Shown: in pieces, positions 23,160 to 35,126 of the stretch
How positions within the stretch are numbered: the first letter of the stretch is position 1
Layout of the letters: every line of letters starts with the position of its first letter
Position numbers and translations under genes: made by a program
Source: Mercurialis annua
Lineage: Eukaryota; Streptophyta; Magnoliopsida; Malpighiales; Euphorbiaceae
Assembly (NCBI RefSeq): GCF_937616625.2
Contig: NC_065570.1
Coordinates: 51,141,665-51,205,664, forward strand
DNA length: 64,000 nt
Reading direction: 5' to 3'
Notes under the pieces: generated by a model
Seen by the model: only the letters and a program-made list of their open reading frames with translations
What the model was told of the DNA's origin: nothing
Database searches by the model: none

Positions 23160-24215
23160 GACCAAATAAAAAAAAAGACCAAACCTTTGAAGAAAGTCTT
23201 ATAAAAGTCTAAATCTTTCAATTTCATCCAATTTGTACTAAAACGCTGGATTTCGTTTCAATAATATCCAACCCTCAATTGGCACACGCTTTTGCTAATG
23301 TGGTGTGCCACATAATATGGCAACATGGCAATTATTAGGTTAAAGCGCAAATAAATTTTTAATGTTTAAAAAATTTATCAATTTTATACTTATAAATTGT
23401 TTTAGCACATTTCACCATCTTCTTACTTTAAATTTTAATAATTAGATAATATTTAAAATTAAAATAAATAAAAACTCAAGTAAACCAATTAAATCCCAAT
23501 TAAATTCTTCGAATTCCGATTAAATCAATCGAACTAATTAATTTCTTTAAAAAATTAAAGTCGTCAAATTAATTTTCTCAAATAATAAAACCTAACTAAG
23601 TATAATGAAAATTCAATTAAATAAACCAAATCAAATCCAATTAGAGATTTAATCAAAAAAATTATTTTTTAAATAATAACAAAAAAAGATCTCATTTGGG
23701 AAGAACGATATGTTCTTTCAATGTTCTTCCCATTTGGGAAGAACTGTTTTTTCCATAGTCTGAAAAAAATCTTTCGACGGCAGTGTTGACAAGGGCGGCT
23801 GGAAAAAATTGAGGCGGCCAAAAAACAGTGTCGGCGGTAGAAATCGCAGAACTGCGATAAAAATATTAAAAAACGATTGAATTATTTTTAATAAAATTAT
23901 TTAGATTTGATTGAGTTATTTTTTTAATTAAATTTTAAAAATTAATTGAAACGATTTAAAGTTAAGGGTGTAAATATTCTTTTTAAAATATTTAAGATTT
24001 ATTTGCACTTTTCACCTATTAATTGTCATGGTGGCATATGTGCGACATGCCTCGTCAGCACCTCATAAGCGCCACATGTGCAAAATCGATTGCCAATTGA
24101 GGGTTGGACATTATTAAACGAAATCCTGCGTTACAGGATCAATTGGATGAAATTGAAAAGTTCGGACTTTTGTAAAATTTTAATGAAATGTTTGACCTTT
24201 TTTAGGCATTTGGCC
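23160..24215. mobile_element. Mutator-type foldback element, 1056 bp
   Basis: The left end GACCAAATAAAAAA pairs with the right-end reverse complement GGCCAAATGCCTAAAAAAGG. Both arms carry CCAACCCTCAATTGGCA next to GGATTTCGTTT. The 9-bp flanks are TAATAGATT and TAAAAGCTT (7 of 9 match), consistent with an aged duplication. It is the best-preserved relative of the foldback split by the LTR element at 6312. Confidence 0.75.
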
Positions 24216-24615
24216 TAAAAGCTTTAATCAAATATACAAAAAGTCAAAAAAAGTTTTAACTTTTTATAAATCATTAAGCCTTAAAATAAATAAAATAAGA
24301 TGAGGATTCACTCGTTCAAATCAATGATTTGTAAAATTAGCCAGCAAAAAATCTTAACAAAATATACGTACTAGAGCTGGTGTAAAATGTAGGTAGTACA
24401 ATTTTTCTTATACATGTACTAGAATCTACCTAAAGAGAGTAAGGTGTTAATTAATTATTCGAATCAAGGACGCTCTAATGCCAATACCACAATATAAAAG
24501 ACGGCATATAAGTCGCTTTCTAGTGTGTTTCTTTCTTTAAACAAATACGTAAATCTAACCGGCTTTTTCCTGTCTATTTATCTCAAATGCTGTCCGTATC
24601 TGCATGAAATTTCAC

Positions 24616-24623
24616 TATATATT
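24616..24623 (+). promoter_or_regulatory. TATA box candidate of the NAC gene
   Basis: TATATATT lies 68-75 bp before the NAC start codon, followed by a pyrimidine-rich leader. No other TATA-like site is as well placed. Confidence 0.5.
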
Positions 24624-24690
24624 CTCTGCACACTGCACTACTCTTACACTTTACAACTACATTCTCAATCGTTAAAAAGGCTTATTATCA

Positions 24691-26803
24691 ATGGAAAATG
24701 AAACAAGTTTAAATTTCCAGTTTCCACCAGGATTCAGGTTTCATCCATCTGATGAGGAGCTGATCGTCCATTACTTGCGAAACAAAGTTGATTCGCGTCC
24801 ATTGCCAGCGTCCATAATCGCTGAAATCGATCTATACAAGCACAATCCATGGGAACTACCGAGTCTGTATCCTAAGATTACGCCTTCCATTTTTTGCTTT
24901 TATTATTTAGATTTAATTACAATCATCCCCTGATGTTAGATCAAAATTACTCTACTTTCTCGTTTTTTAATTGAAACGCGGAGGATTTCAGGTATCTAAT
25001 ACTTAAATATCTGGGAAAACAACAATTTTGACCTAATCTCAAAGGAGTAATAGTAATGATCCTAATTATGAACTTAACATTTTGTCTTGTTTTTTCTTTT
25101 CTTTTTTTGGAACTACAGAGAAGGCTTTGTTTGGAGAAGATGAATGGTACTTCTTCAGTCTAAGGAAGAGAAAATACCCGAATGGAGCTAGGCCAAACAG
25201 AGCTGCCGGATCAGGTTATTGGAAGGCTACGGGTACTGATAGACCTATTCTTACTTGTTCTGAATCAAAGAACATTGGAGTCAAAAAAGCTCTAGTTTTC
25301 TACAAAGGTCGTCCTCTTAAAGGGATCAAGACAGCCTGGATGATGGATGAGTATAGACTGCTCGACAGGACGACGAAACCGTCCCGGACGAAAGGATCCA
25401 TGAGGGTATCTGATATTATTCTATACTGCTTCTCTCTAATCACCAATCTGTAGTTTCTCTAAAACACTTATGTAGAAGTTCTTTCTAATCTGGTAACTTT
25501 TTAAGTTTTTTTAGACACTAATTTATACACAAGAAATAATCATAAGCAGATGATAACACACGAGTAATTCTTCATACAGGATTAACCTTCAATACACTAA
25601 CTAGTCCTAAACAGCCAAGAAAAGGACCTGTATAACATGGCAGGAACAAGACATAAACCGAGTAAAATTTTCGATTTCTAATACGTATTATTTCTATAAT
25701 AAATAAATTCTTTTTTCAATACTTAAGCTGAGGGCCAACTAAGACATTTTTCCAGAAAATAAATTCTTATGTTGCACGGAAACTTTCTGAGCCTTACATT
25801 TCCTTGATCCGTTTCTGTTTCCGGAAACTCTTCTGAAATTCTCAAAACTCCATATTTATAACCTATTTCTGAAAAATATATTATTTTTCTGTTCTCTGTT
25901 CCAAAATTTCGACTTCTGTGCTGCATAGTATTATTCTGGCTTGCTTCTATGGATATGGAACCTAAGAAATATAAACAGAATATATGTGGTAGAGGACATT
26001 CAGGAAAGGTGAAAACCTATGGGATATAAGAAGGCTCCTACAATCAAAGGACAAACATTTGAATCCAATAAAACCAAGATGGCACATGAATCAGCTTTTA
26101 AATTTGAGTATAAGAATTGTCAAAAATGGCCCTAATCTGCTCTGTTCTGTGTATTTATTCTCTACAATATTAGCCAACCCTAATTTATGAAAACGTAAAT
26201 TCCTATTTTTTACAGTTAGATGACTGGGTGCTATGCCGAGTTAGACAGAGAGGAAGCACGACAAAGAACACAACTGAAGGTCAAGACAGCCAAAATAGAG
26301 ACTCGGCTTGGTTCATACCGGATATGGAGGAAACCTGTCGTACATACATAAGCTACAAAACTGATATGATCACTAATTGTTTGAATCAAGATTGCCAGGT
26401 TTTAGCTTCCATACTAGCTGGGCAAGCTTTACCTCCTATTGAAACCGTCTCAGGCGTTAGCAATCAAGGGAGCAATAAGGACAACAGTTTTACCTATCTG
26501 GAAGAAGGTAGCGAAAAATTGAATTCCTCAATAACAATTTTCTCTTCCGACAGTTCTAGTACCCTGAAAAGGAAACCTAATGAAGATGTCGGATTTAACA
26601 AACTTCTGTTATCTGACAAGAAGTTTAGCAACATCAATAGATATGAGCATCTTCTACCTAGAGACACAATACTACGCTGTGATGAGAACTATTATGGCCA
26701 AAACCAGTCTCACGACAGCTTCTGCACTCCTAACACGTTTGATCACGTCACCGGATTCCTTGAGCTTAATGAATTATCCTTTAGCAGTAAATATTTACCG
26801 TGA
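24691..26803 (+). CDS. NAC domain transcription factor
   Basis: Three exons: 24691-24862, 25119-25405 and 26216-26803, giving 348 residues. The NAC DNA-binding domain spans about residues 9-165: subdomain A ([18 protein letters not shown]), the KHNPWELP end of exon 1, [52 protein letters not shown] and finally LDDWVLCRV at the start of exon 3. Exon boundaries match the usual NAC gene plan. The C-terminal half is Ser/Asn-rich, as in NAC activation regions, with [15 protein letters not shown] as its most distinctive stretch. Unusual points: the exon 1/2 join reads LPKKALFG where most NACs have LPEKA, and [12 protein letters not shown] replaces KTDWIMHEYRL. It looks intact and is probably a nuclear transcription factor of the NAM/NAP side of the family; the subgroup is not certain. 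Confidence 0.93.
25768..25928. repeat. Intronic MITE-like repeat in NAC intron 2
   Basis: Related to the copies in the IDD and MLO introns. It contains CTCCATATTTATAACCTATTT and ends in TTCTGTGCTGCATA, an imperfect inverse of its start TATGTTGCACGGAAAC. Confidence 0.5.
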
Positions 26804-27737
26804 GAAAAACTTTGTAAAATTCAGACTGTACAGCACATTGTATATATAGGGGCCAAGATGGATATGCTTCAAGGAGTGGACAATAAATCAACATATATAG
26901 TCCATAGCTAATTGCACATCAAAGCACTAGCATGTAGTTAAAAATCTAAAAATGCAGTTTACTACAATTTGCATCTTAGATAATGCAAACAAATAAATGT
27001 TCATGCAGATTTGTGGAAATTCTCAAGCTAATTAAAATGCTCCTTGGATAAAAAATAATATTTGTATGACATGCAGTCAAGTATACAACAAAGTCTGATA
27101 GGGGACAAATCTGTGACATAAATAATAACACAATTTTATCGATGTTCCTATACACAATGCCGAAATGATTTAACATACGCCAAAGTTATCAATAAATATG
27201 TAAAGCCCCAAAATAATGAAAATTATTTTACCAGACGACATTATAAGCAAACAGCAGGAAAACAAGCCCTTGGAGTCCATTCACTTCAAAACACTGCAAG
27301 AAATTTAGCCAGAATTCATCAACCAAATTTCCAAGTAAAAATTTAAAGAAGTCAAAAAACAGTCATAATATGATAAAAAAATTGATTATTTATTCTCTGT
27401 GGAGACATCAAGTAATATATAAAAAGGGACCATCTTTTTTTATGTCATAACACATGAAATTTTAAACAAATGTGGGAAAAAGCTACAGATTGTTTCTTCG
27501 TAAATGCATGAATGTGAACTTGGAAATCTGGTCTTTGTATTCCATTAAAAGAAGTAAAAAAGCTAAGAGCATGATTATTGCATACTGGTAATTCTAACTC
27601 TTTAGTACCCTATAACTTAGATATTGTAGCCCTTTTATAAATAAGTTGCAGCTTGAGTATGTGCAGACAGACGTAACAAGGCCTACATTTATTTCTCCAA
27701 TAGTCATAACCATTCCACATAAGAATTGAAAATGTTA
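26804..27737. other. Space between the converging NAC and SYP71 genes
   Basis: 3' flanks of both genes. It should contain both 3' UTRs and polyadenylation sites, which I did not localise. No ORF or repeat is supported. Confidence 0.5.
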
Positions 27738-30700
27738 TCAAGCCAAGAAACTGAAAATGTAAAATCAAGTAAACAATTATGACAGAGACTAAAGAAATCA
27801 ATAAAAATAAGATAAAAGAGGAACTTACTTGTATAAATATGAAGCCACTCCTAAGATTACACAAAGCAGAATAATGTCAATGCAGAAGTTTCTGCTCGAC
27901 CTTATCTGTGAGGAAAAAGAAAAAGAAAAAAACTAGTTAGAGGATGCAAATTAAAGAAAAAATTGTGATGGCTTGAAGACTGTATAGCAAGATAAATAAA
28001 ATTTGAAACATCCATATCCATAACACATACTTGGATCAGTGTTTGCTTGAGCCTAACATTTGTATTTTTAAGATCTGAAGTTGCCTTATCCACCTATAAA
28101 CGCACAAAAAAAATTAACATTTACCAAAGTCTTTCCATAAATTTTACCTGCGTGATAATGAATTATAAAGAGCAATCCTCACCTTTGTATCAATTTCATC
28201 AATTAGCGGAACTTGCCGATCCATTTCCTATATATATTAAAACAAGAATTAAACACTGCCTTCTTTTCCTTTTCCAATTCTATAGCACCATTAAAAAGTC
28301 AAATGGCATGTAACCAACCTCATTCATATCATGAGCCAAATTTTTCAACATATCGAGTCCGTCTGATATCACATCAAGACCTTCATCCTGTATAAACAAG
28401 AAGGCAAAGGAAAATATGACGAAGCGTAGAACCCTAGTCAAATAATATTGCTAAAATCCTTCAGTACGGGATAGATATAGCAAACATAATATATCAGGAA
28501 TCTTACATGCCTGTTTTAACTTCCGCATTTCATACTCTTGTCTAAATTGACTTGACTCTTCGCTTTGCTGAAAAAAAGCACCATGAAGGTGTTCATCTGT
28601 TTGTCACCAGAAGTATTATTAGATTAGTGATTCGTAAAAGCCCGCATTTTTTAAGGTATACATAATAAATGGCATTGTCAAAGCTAATCACCTGATGAGT
28701 CAAACTTGATATTTTGCTGAGCTGATGATCCTCCCCATCCTCCTGTTTGTTTAGGTCCTACTGTTGACCCATCTGGTACAGCTTGAATCCTTTCTATTAC
28801 TCCAAGAACCAGGTCAGGACGAACAGCTAGTTCCTCTGCTGACATTCCTTTGACCTGTAATAACACAAATCCAATGCTATCATGGCAAGTTAGACATCAC
28901 ATGATATGCCTAAAGGAAGTACTATGGCAGGAGATGGATCAAAGTGAAGGGGCGAATTAAAGAACCCAAAGGCAAGACTCCATTACTATACACATGAAAG
29001 TCATTCATCCATCGCTTGTAATTAACTACATAGAAAAGTAAAAAAGAGCGTGTGTGAATACGATAGATCTCATGGATCCGCATGCATACAGAATTATGCC
29101 TAGCACCAAATTGCATCTGAGATTATAGTCCCACTACAGGTGGCAACGGAATTGCAGATTGATCAACAAACTTGCTCTCTTTTACGCTTTTGGAATGCAA
29201 ATGATCACCATAACTTACTATCCAACATCCCATTAAACATGGCCTTTCTAAATCTTCTTATCTTGACCTTTGTCATGATCAAGTAACAGCATTAAAATTA
29301 ATATTTTGAAGTCTCTTATTTGATGGAAACATTATTCAGGCATGGAAGAATCTATTACATAGGTTATTAACACTTTAATTCAACAAATGACAGCATAATG
29401 CAACCAGTGTTATAATTAATAACACAATCTACAAAAACACTGGCCTAGATGCAGATCATGACAAGCTTGTTCGCATGTATGAAATCTGCAAAGATTCCCC
29501 CAAAAAGGTTTAAAAAAAAAATCTTTGGCAGGACAATCTTTCATGGCATATGAGTAGGAGAAGCTGGGATGTGCTAGAATCAAAATTCAAGAGTGAGAGC
29601 GGAAAACATTAAAAAGAGTTAAAATCAGAAGGGAAAAGTGGTATATCAGTTAAGAAAAGCTCTGTGAATAGCAATCATTGAAGTTATGAAGCCTTATATC
29701 TGATATGCGACAACTATAAGCTGATTGCACTGCAATAATTCAGAAAATAATTCCAATTTGATAAAAACTAAAATGTGTAACTTCCCCCATTATCTAACTT
29801 TCATTTCTAGCAAACATAAGTTGACAAATGAAAATTTGAGCTTTTTCTTGTAAATTTCATAGCACTGTATCTGCTGCTTAGGACAATTTGTGCCTAGGAT
29901 AGAAACACAGACTATGTCGAGAATAACCAATTGAAGTACTAGGCATTGATTTATAAGGTCACTGATCTTGTTTTTTCCCTTAGTGTTCATTTATATTCGT
30001 TTGTCTGCATCCATTTGTCTTTACATCAACTGATGGTGAAACTCACTTGTGGACTCTTTCATCCATCAAATGATTTTTCAGTTCTAATGATTGAGTATAA
30101 GAGCTCTTATAACCCCATATAATCCATTTTCATCAATATCAATTACTAAATTCATAATTATTTACTACTACTTATTAGTAGTTTTTTGAGAAACATTATA
30201 CACAACTAAACACTATAGTAATTTGCAAATGAGACAAACACACAATATTTAAAAATTATCACTCATTTTATAACAAATTCTGATGCTATTATACCAAGTG
30301 TTACAAAAATTCGTCGAGATTAAATTTTCTGCTAATGAAATCTTATTTAAAATTAAATAAACATACATATATACATAAAATTGAGAAAGCATTAAACAGA
30401 AGTGAAATTAAATGAAAACTGACCTTCTTGTTAGCCAATTTCTGAAGCTTAAAAACTTCTTCAGCCAATCGAGCTTTAGTCCTACGAACCTCTGCATTCA
30501 TGGCAACCATTGCAGCTCTATTACTTTCCGCCGCTGCCAGCTCAGATTTCTGCACACAAAACAAACAACCTTATCAATTTCTTCCAATTAGAATCTCAAA
30601 TCTATTCAAAATCAAAAATAAAACCGTTCGCCTCATACTTATTTAAATTTCAACAAATTAAAAAGCAAAAACAAAAAAAGAACAAGAATTAGAGGCAAAC

Positions 30701-30856
30701 ATGGAGAGCGACTGCAATGTCGGACTCAATAGAAGCGTAGAGACGAGCGAAGGGGTCGTCGCCGTAAGAACTGAGGTCACGCTGTTTGTCAATGTCATAC
30801 TTCTCGTATTTCTTGCAGATGTCATCGACTCTGAACAGAATGGCTATCACGCTCAT
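27738..30856 (-). CDS. SYP71: Qc-SNARE syntaxin of the plant SYP7 group
   Basis: Nine exons: 30856-30701, 30549-30424, 28854-28692, 28596-28511, 28387-28319, 28227-28183, 28093-28031, 27905-27829 and 27750-27738. Together they give 265 residues, matching the usual length of about 266. The N terminus (MSVIAILFRVDDICKKYEKY) and the helical region (AAAESNRAAMVAMNAEVRRT) are typical, as is the GPKQTGGWGGSSA linker. The SNARE motif runs from GLDVISDGLDMLKNLAHDMN through DRQVPLIDEID to KATSDLKNTNVRLKQT. A C-terminal anchor follows (NFCIDIILLCVILGVASYLY). SYP71 acts in membrane fusion at the ER, endosomes, plasma membrane and cell plate. Reading through at TACAAGTAAG would stop one residue later; splicing adds NFLA, closer to family ends. 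The exon 4 donor appears to be GC. Its first intron is only about 150 bp (30550-30700), while intron 2 is 1.57 kb. Confidence 0.93.
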
Positions 30857-31314
30857 CTTCTTCTTCGTTTGATTTCGATATGTGTTGAAGATGATGCAGA
30901 AGGGAAAAAGAGAGAGCAAAAAGAGGATTGGAGAGTTTCTCGCTCTGGTTTTTCCATGGTTTTCCAGCGGTGGTGAAGGCAAACGAGGCGTAGAGCGTGA
31001 AAAGCGATTTTGGATTAACAAAAGTAACCGCTTCTTTTGGCGGGCACATCTTGAAGGCAAATTCTCGAGTTAGTTTTTCTTTATTTTTTTCTTAATTATT
31101 GTTTTCTTGAAGTGTATGAAAAATAGATGTTTTTTTGACAGAAGATGAAGAGTTAAAGATTAAACCGAAATTGAACCAGGGTTCAATCGGAGGTTGAAAA
31201 TAATAATATATTTAATATTTATTTATGTTATTATATAAGAAACAAATATTTTATGTAATAAATTTACTAAAAATAATAATTATATATTACATAAATTATA
31301 ACAAATTATTAAAA

Positions 31315-31379
<65 letters not shown>

Positions 31380-32617
31380 TTTAAATTCCGTTATTCAATT
31401 TTTAAATTTGAAATGAAAAAAATTAAATTAAGTTAAATCAAATAAAAGAAATTGTAAAACCCATTGAATTCAAACATGGGTTTTCAGGTCGAAGGAGTTT
31501 CAACTGGTTTACTAGCTAAAATGGGTTTTACGGCAACAATGATTATAATTCTTTATTTGTATTTTTATATCTTTTTAATGAATTAATAAAAAAAATAAAA
31601 AATATAACAATAAATGATTTTTTATATTTTAAATTGACGAATACTATAAAATAAAAATATTTATTTATTTCTACACAGAAAAAGTATATGAAAAATGCTA
31701 TTTAACCCACTATTTTAGACCACCTTTAATGTCCCTTTTTATATAGCATTACTTCATTCGTCTAATTTCCTTTCAAAAATATATATCTCAAAAAACAACT
31801 TTTAATGCATCTATTCTTTTATTGCCACATCAGATGAATTAAATAAGGTGAGTTAAAATAAAGGGTTATATAGCATTATTCTATGTAATTTCCAGAAAAT
31901 ATAGTTCTCGAGAAGTTAATTATTAAATAAATTAGTAGGAGGAGATTAATATTTTTATTACTTGTTTCACTTAATAATTTTCCGGAAAGTTGTATTCTAT
32001 TTTCAATTAATTTAAATTTAAAGATATTATTATTCTTAATAACTAAATTGGCTAATTAAATATAAAGATATAATTGTATTTTGATAAATTTAATTAGAAA
32101 AATAGAATTCACCTAGATTTTATTAGAGAAGTTATTTTTCTAGTTAAAGGGAAGTCAACTCTTCGACTTTCCGGAAAATAGATTAATAAAAATGAATCAA
32201 ATAAGAAAAAAGAAACTATTTTTTAAAAATTAGACTTTTTTTTAAGGACTTTACTTCCAACCAAATGATGGTTAAGTATATTTTTGAGTATTGCATTCAT
32301 ATCAACTTGAAAGGTGGACTAAGTAATAATTGTGGAGTAATGGTTCAATCTATTCTATGAATTTATTAACTCACGAATCAATTAATTCATTAATAATTAT
32401 TTTAATCATTTAAAAATATTTTTTATTTTAGACTAATTCAATAATATTTGTATTTTTAAATTAATTAAAAATAAAATTGAATCATTTTAATTTTTATATT
32501 TGTTCATATTATAAAATTGTATCTTTTATATCTTTAGTTTAGCTAACAGTATAAAAGATCGTCCCTGAATTACAAATCCAGCGACTAAATTAATTCTTTA
32601 TTCATTAATTATTTAAA
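30857..32617. other. Intergenic region upstream of SYP71
   Basis: The proximal 200 bp should hold the SYP71 5' UTR and promoter. Beyond it the DNA is AT-rich, contains a TA microsatellite, and shows no ORF or pairable transposon ends. Confidence 0.5.
31321..31377. repeat. (TA)n microsatellite
   Basis: About 27 TA units. Confidence 0.95.
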
Positions 32618-33184
32618 GGCTTAATTTCTTAAGATACCCTCACCTTGCACTTTTTTTCGTTTATACCTTAACCTTGTAAAAACACCATTTGTACCCAATT
32701 TTGAGTTTTTATGTTTCATCCCTACCCAAAAGTATTAAATTGTACTCTTTTTATTTGAAAAAGGGTTTAAAACATACTTTTTTTTTATTTTAAAAAATAC
32801 AAATAAATCCTTAAATTTAAAAAATAATCAAATACATCCAAATAATTAATTAATTTTTTTAATTTTATAAAATAATAAAAAAATTATTAGTATTTTTAAT
32901 TTTTTTGTCGGAAATATTTTTTAAAAAATTAAAAAAAATGATTATTATTTTTAATTTTTTGAAGATGGTATTTTTGTACTATTAATAACATAAATATCTA
33001 ATTAATATATAAATTAAAAATGAAGAATTGTTTTAAACTTTTTTTCAAATGAAAAGAGTACAATTTAATGCTTTTGGGTAGAGATGAAACATAAAAACCC
33101 AAAATTGGGTACAAATGGTGTTTTTACAAGATCAGAGTATAAATAAAAAAAATGCAAGGTGGGAGTTTTTTTAAAAATTAAGCC
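32618..33184. mobile_element. Mutator-type foldback element, 567 bp
   Basis: The ends GGCTTAATTTCTTAA and (reverse complement) GGCTTAATTTTTAAA carry arms of about 200 bp. Shared words include AAACACCATTTGTACCCAAT and TTTTATGTTTCATC. A perfect 9-bp duplication TTATTTAAA flanks it (32609-32617 and 33185-33193). The arms resemble those at 39088 and 42339. Confidence 0.88.
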
Positions 33185-33355
33185 TTATTTAAACCCCTGA
33201 AACTTGGTCATTATTACTCATTTACCACTCAATTATTAATAGTAATTTACTTGTTTATAAAATTTTTATTTGATTAGTTTTTTTATAACTGAAACATCTC
33301 AATAAATTATAATCTTATCATTTAAATTTTTTAATAAACATTTATTAAAAAAATA

Positions 33356-33609
33356 GGCGGAAGGTATAAAAAAAACCCTTCAAATTATCAAAAAAAGTAC
33401 ATAAGCTATTTTAGTTTTATCTTGGCCACTTGATTTTGCCGGGAAGAAAGTTATCTTCATTAAAAATAAAAGCTTAAATTATCTTTTCAAAAACGTAGAG
33501 GACTTTTTTGCGATGTTTAGAAATGTTGGGGGGTCTAAATGGCTGATGACAAATAAAGAAAGCCTATGTTCTCTTTATTAAAAACTTGAAGGGTTTTTTT
33601 GCCTTTAGC
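33356..33609. mobile_element. Small foldback MITE, 254 bp
   Basis: Opposed AAAAAAACCCTTCAA blocks lie close to each end, and the 9-bp flanks AAAAAAATA and TAAAAAATA differ at one base. The outermost terminal bases match poorly, so the exact boundaries are tentative. Confidence 0.5.
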
Positions 33610-33618
33610 TAAAAAATA

Positions 33619-34223
33619 AATAGCTTAAACATAAATACCAAAAAGTCATTCACTTTTAAGAAATGAATCATCAAACAGTAAATATGCATCAGCTTTACCA
33701 ACCCTAAGAACCATACATAGAGCTCAACAAACCAAACTAATCTTGAAAATTAAAATGCAGTCTCAACAACCTATCCATAATTGGATTTACATCAATTGGA
33801 TTGAACATATTATAAAGCAAAAAAATTGCCTTGCAATTTCATCAAACAAAACCTTTTCCCGAATATATCTTAATTTTGGACTGCAATAATCATAAATCAT
33901 CTCAAATTTTTAATCAGAAATCAACATTATATTTATGAATAAAAGCCACAAACTTGGTCTGGCAAAGCTAATAATCAAACTCATATTACTCTAATTAATG
34001 TTACTAATTATTCCATCAGCTAATAATAATCAAGAACCAAAATTATTAAACCAATTTGAAATAAAAAAAAGATTCCATTTAACAATAAATTACTCATCAA
34101 GATCTCGCTAGTGTTTACATAGCAACACGGAGAAGAAACAAAAAAAAAAGCGCCTAACAGTTACCGGTCAACGATCTGAAACAGAGAGAGCATATCCGGT
34201 TCGGGTTTCGGGAACCCGAATTA
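33619..34223. other. 3' flank of SEC61 beta
   Basis: AT-rich DNA with no other gene. It probably contains the SEC61 beta 3' UTR. Confidence 0.5.
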
Positions 34224-34547
34224 TTAGGCTCCGGGAGCCACCTTACTGCGGTAGAGCTTACCAAACACGTGAAGAGCGGTGACAAATCCGATGAAGCAGA
34301 GACTCATAACGAGAACAACAGTAGGTGAGATCTTGAGTCCAGGCGCATCATCGGTGTAGAATCGGAGCATATTAGAGCTACCGGTGCTGATTCCACCTGC
34401 GGAAGCGGATCCGGAACCAGCGGCGGAGGATCCGAGACGGCGTCTTCGCATGCCGGCTGTGGCAGCGGCGGAGCCGCGTGGAGCGACGACTCCTGGACGG
34501 GAAGTGGTGGAGGAGGAGCTTTGAGACTGAGAAGTACCTCTCGCCAT
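34224..34547 (-). CDS. SEC61B: SEC61 beta subunit of the ER protein translocon
   Basis: Single exon, 107 residues. The N-terminal half is cytosolic and disordered: Ser/Thr-rich, then [20 protein letters not shown], then a Gly/Ser/Ala stretch. The conserved core follows ([20 protein letters not shown]), with one C-terminal transmembrane helix (about residues 76-97) and a short basic luminal tail. This order is diagnostic of Sec61 beta, a tail-anchored partner of Sec61 alpha and gamma in the ER channel. The coding region is clearly GC-richer than its surroundings. The ATG is the first in frame and is followed by Ala-Arg-Gly, as in other plant copies. No disruption is seen. Confidence 0.95.
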   Translation of the reverse strand: MARGTSQSQSSSSTTSRPGVVAPRGSAAATAGMRRRRLGSSAAGSGSASAGGISTGSSNMLRFYTDDAPGLKISPTVVLVMSLCFIGFVTALHVFGKLYRSKVAPGA

Positions 34548-34784
34548 TATTTTTGATGAAAGCTAAGAAATTGATGAAAAGAGAAAGTAAAGGAAAAGAA
34601 AGTAAAACAAAAAAAAAAACTAAAATGGCAGGCGGAAGGGTATAGGTGTAAATATTTGGAAATGGAGTGGTAATAGTTATTTCAGTTCTCTTGGGAGGTA
34701 TTTAATGAAGAGGATGGTTCTGATTGATCTTCGTAAAAGGATGCTGATCTGCGATCATAATGGATAAAGGGTAATAGTTATCGG

Positions 34785-35056
34785 AAAAAGGGTAATTTAT
34801 GCCTCTAAAGTTTAACTTTAGGATTAAATAAGCCCTTAATGTATAGAAAAGTTCAAATATGCTCCTAACGTCTTAAAAAAAGAACAATCAGGTCCCTGAT
34901 TTGGACAATCAAACCCCTAACGTCTCATTTATGCGTCAAAATTAGGGGTCTCATTGTTAATATTTTAAGACGTTGGGGGCAGATTTGAACGTTTCTGGAC
35001 ATTGAGGGCTTAATTGATCCTGAAAATAAATTATAGTGGCATAAATAACCCTTTTT
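34785..35056. mobile_element. Foldback MITE upstream of SEC61 beta, 272 bp
   Basis: AAAAAGGGTAATTTATGCC at the left is inverted at the right (AAAAAGGGTTATTTATGCC), and the arms extend across most of the element. Target duplication not resolved. It starts about 240 bp from the SEC61 beta start codon. Confidence 0.6.
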
Positions 35057-35126
35057 CCTTTTATATAACTATATTTATTTGAAAAAATTAGACTACGTAC
35101 GGGCTTGGACCCTTTTATTGTGAATA

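Noticed and set aside
30689..31060. Overlapping ORFs around the SYP71 first exon
   Set aside because: Shadow frames of exon 1 and its upstream sequence.
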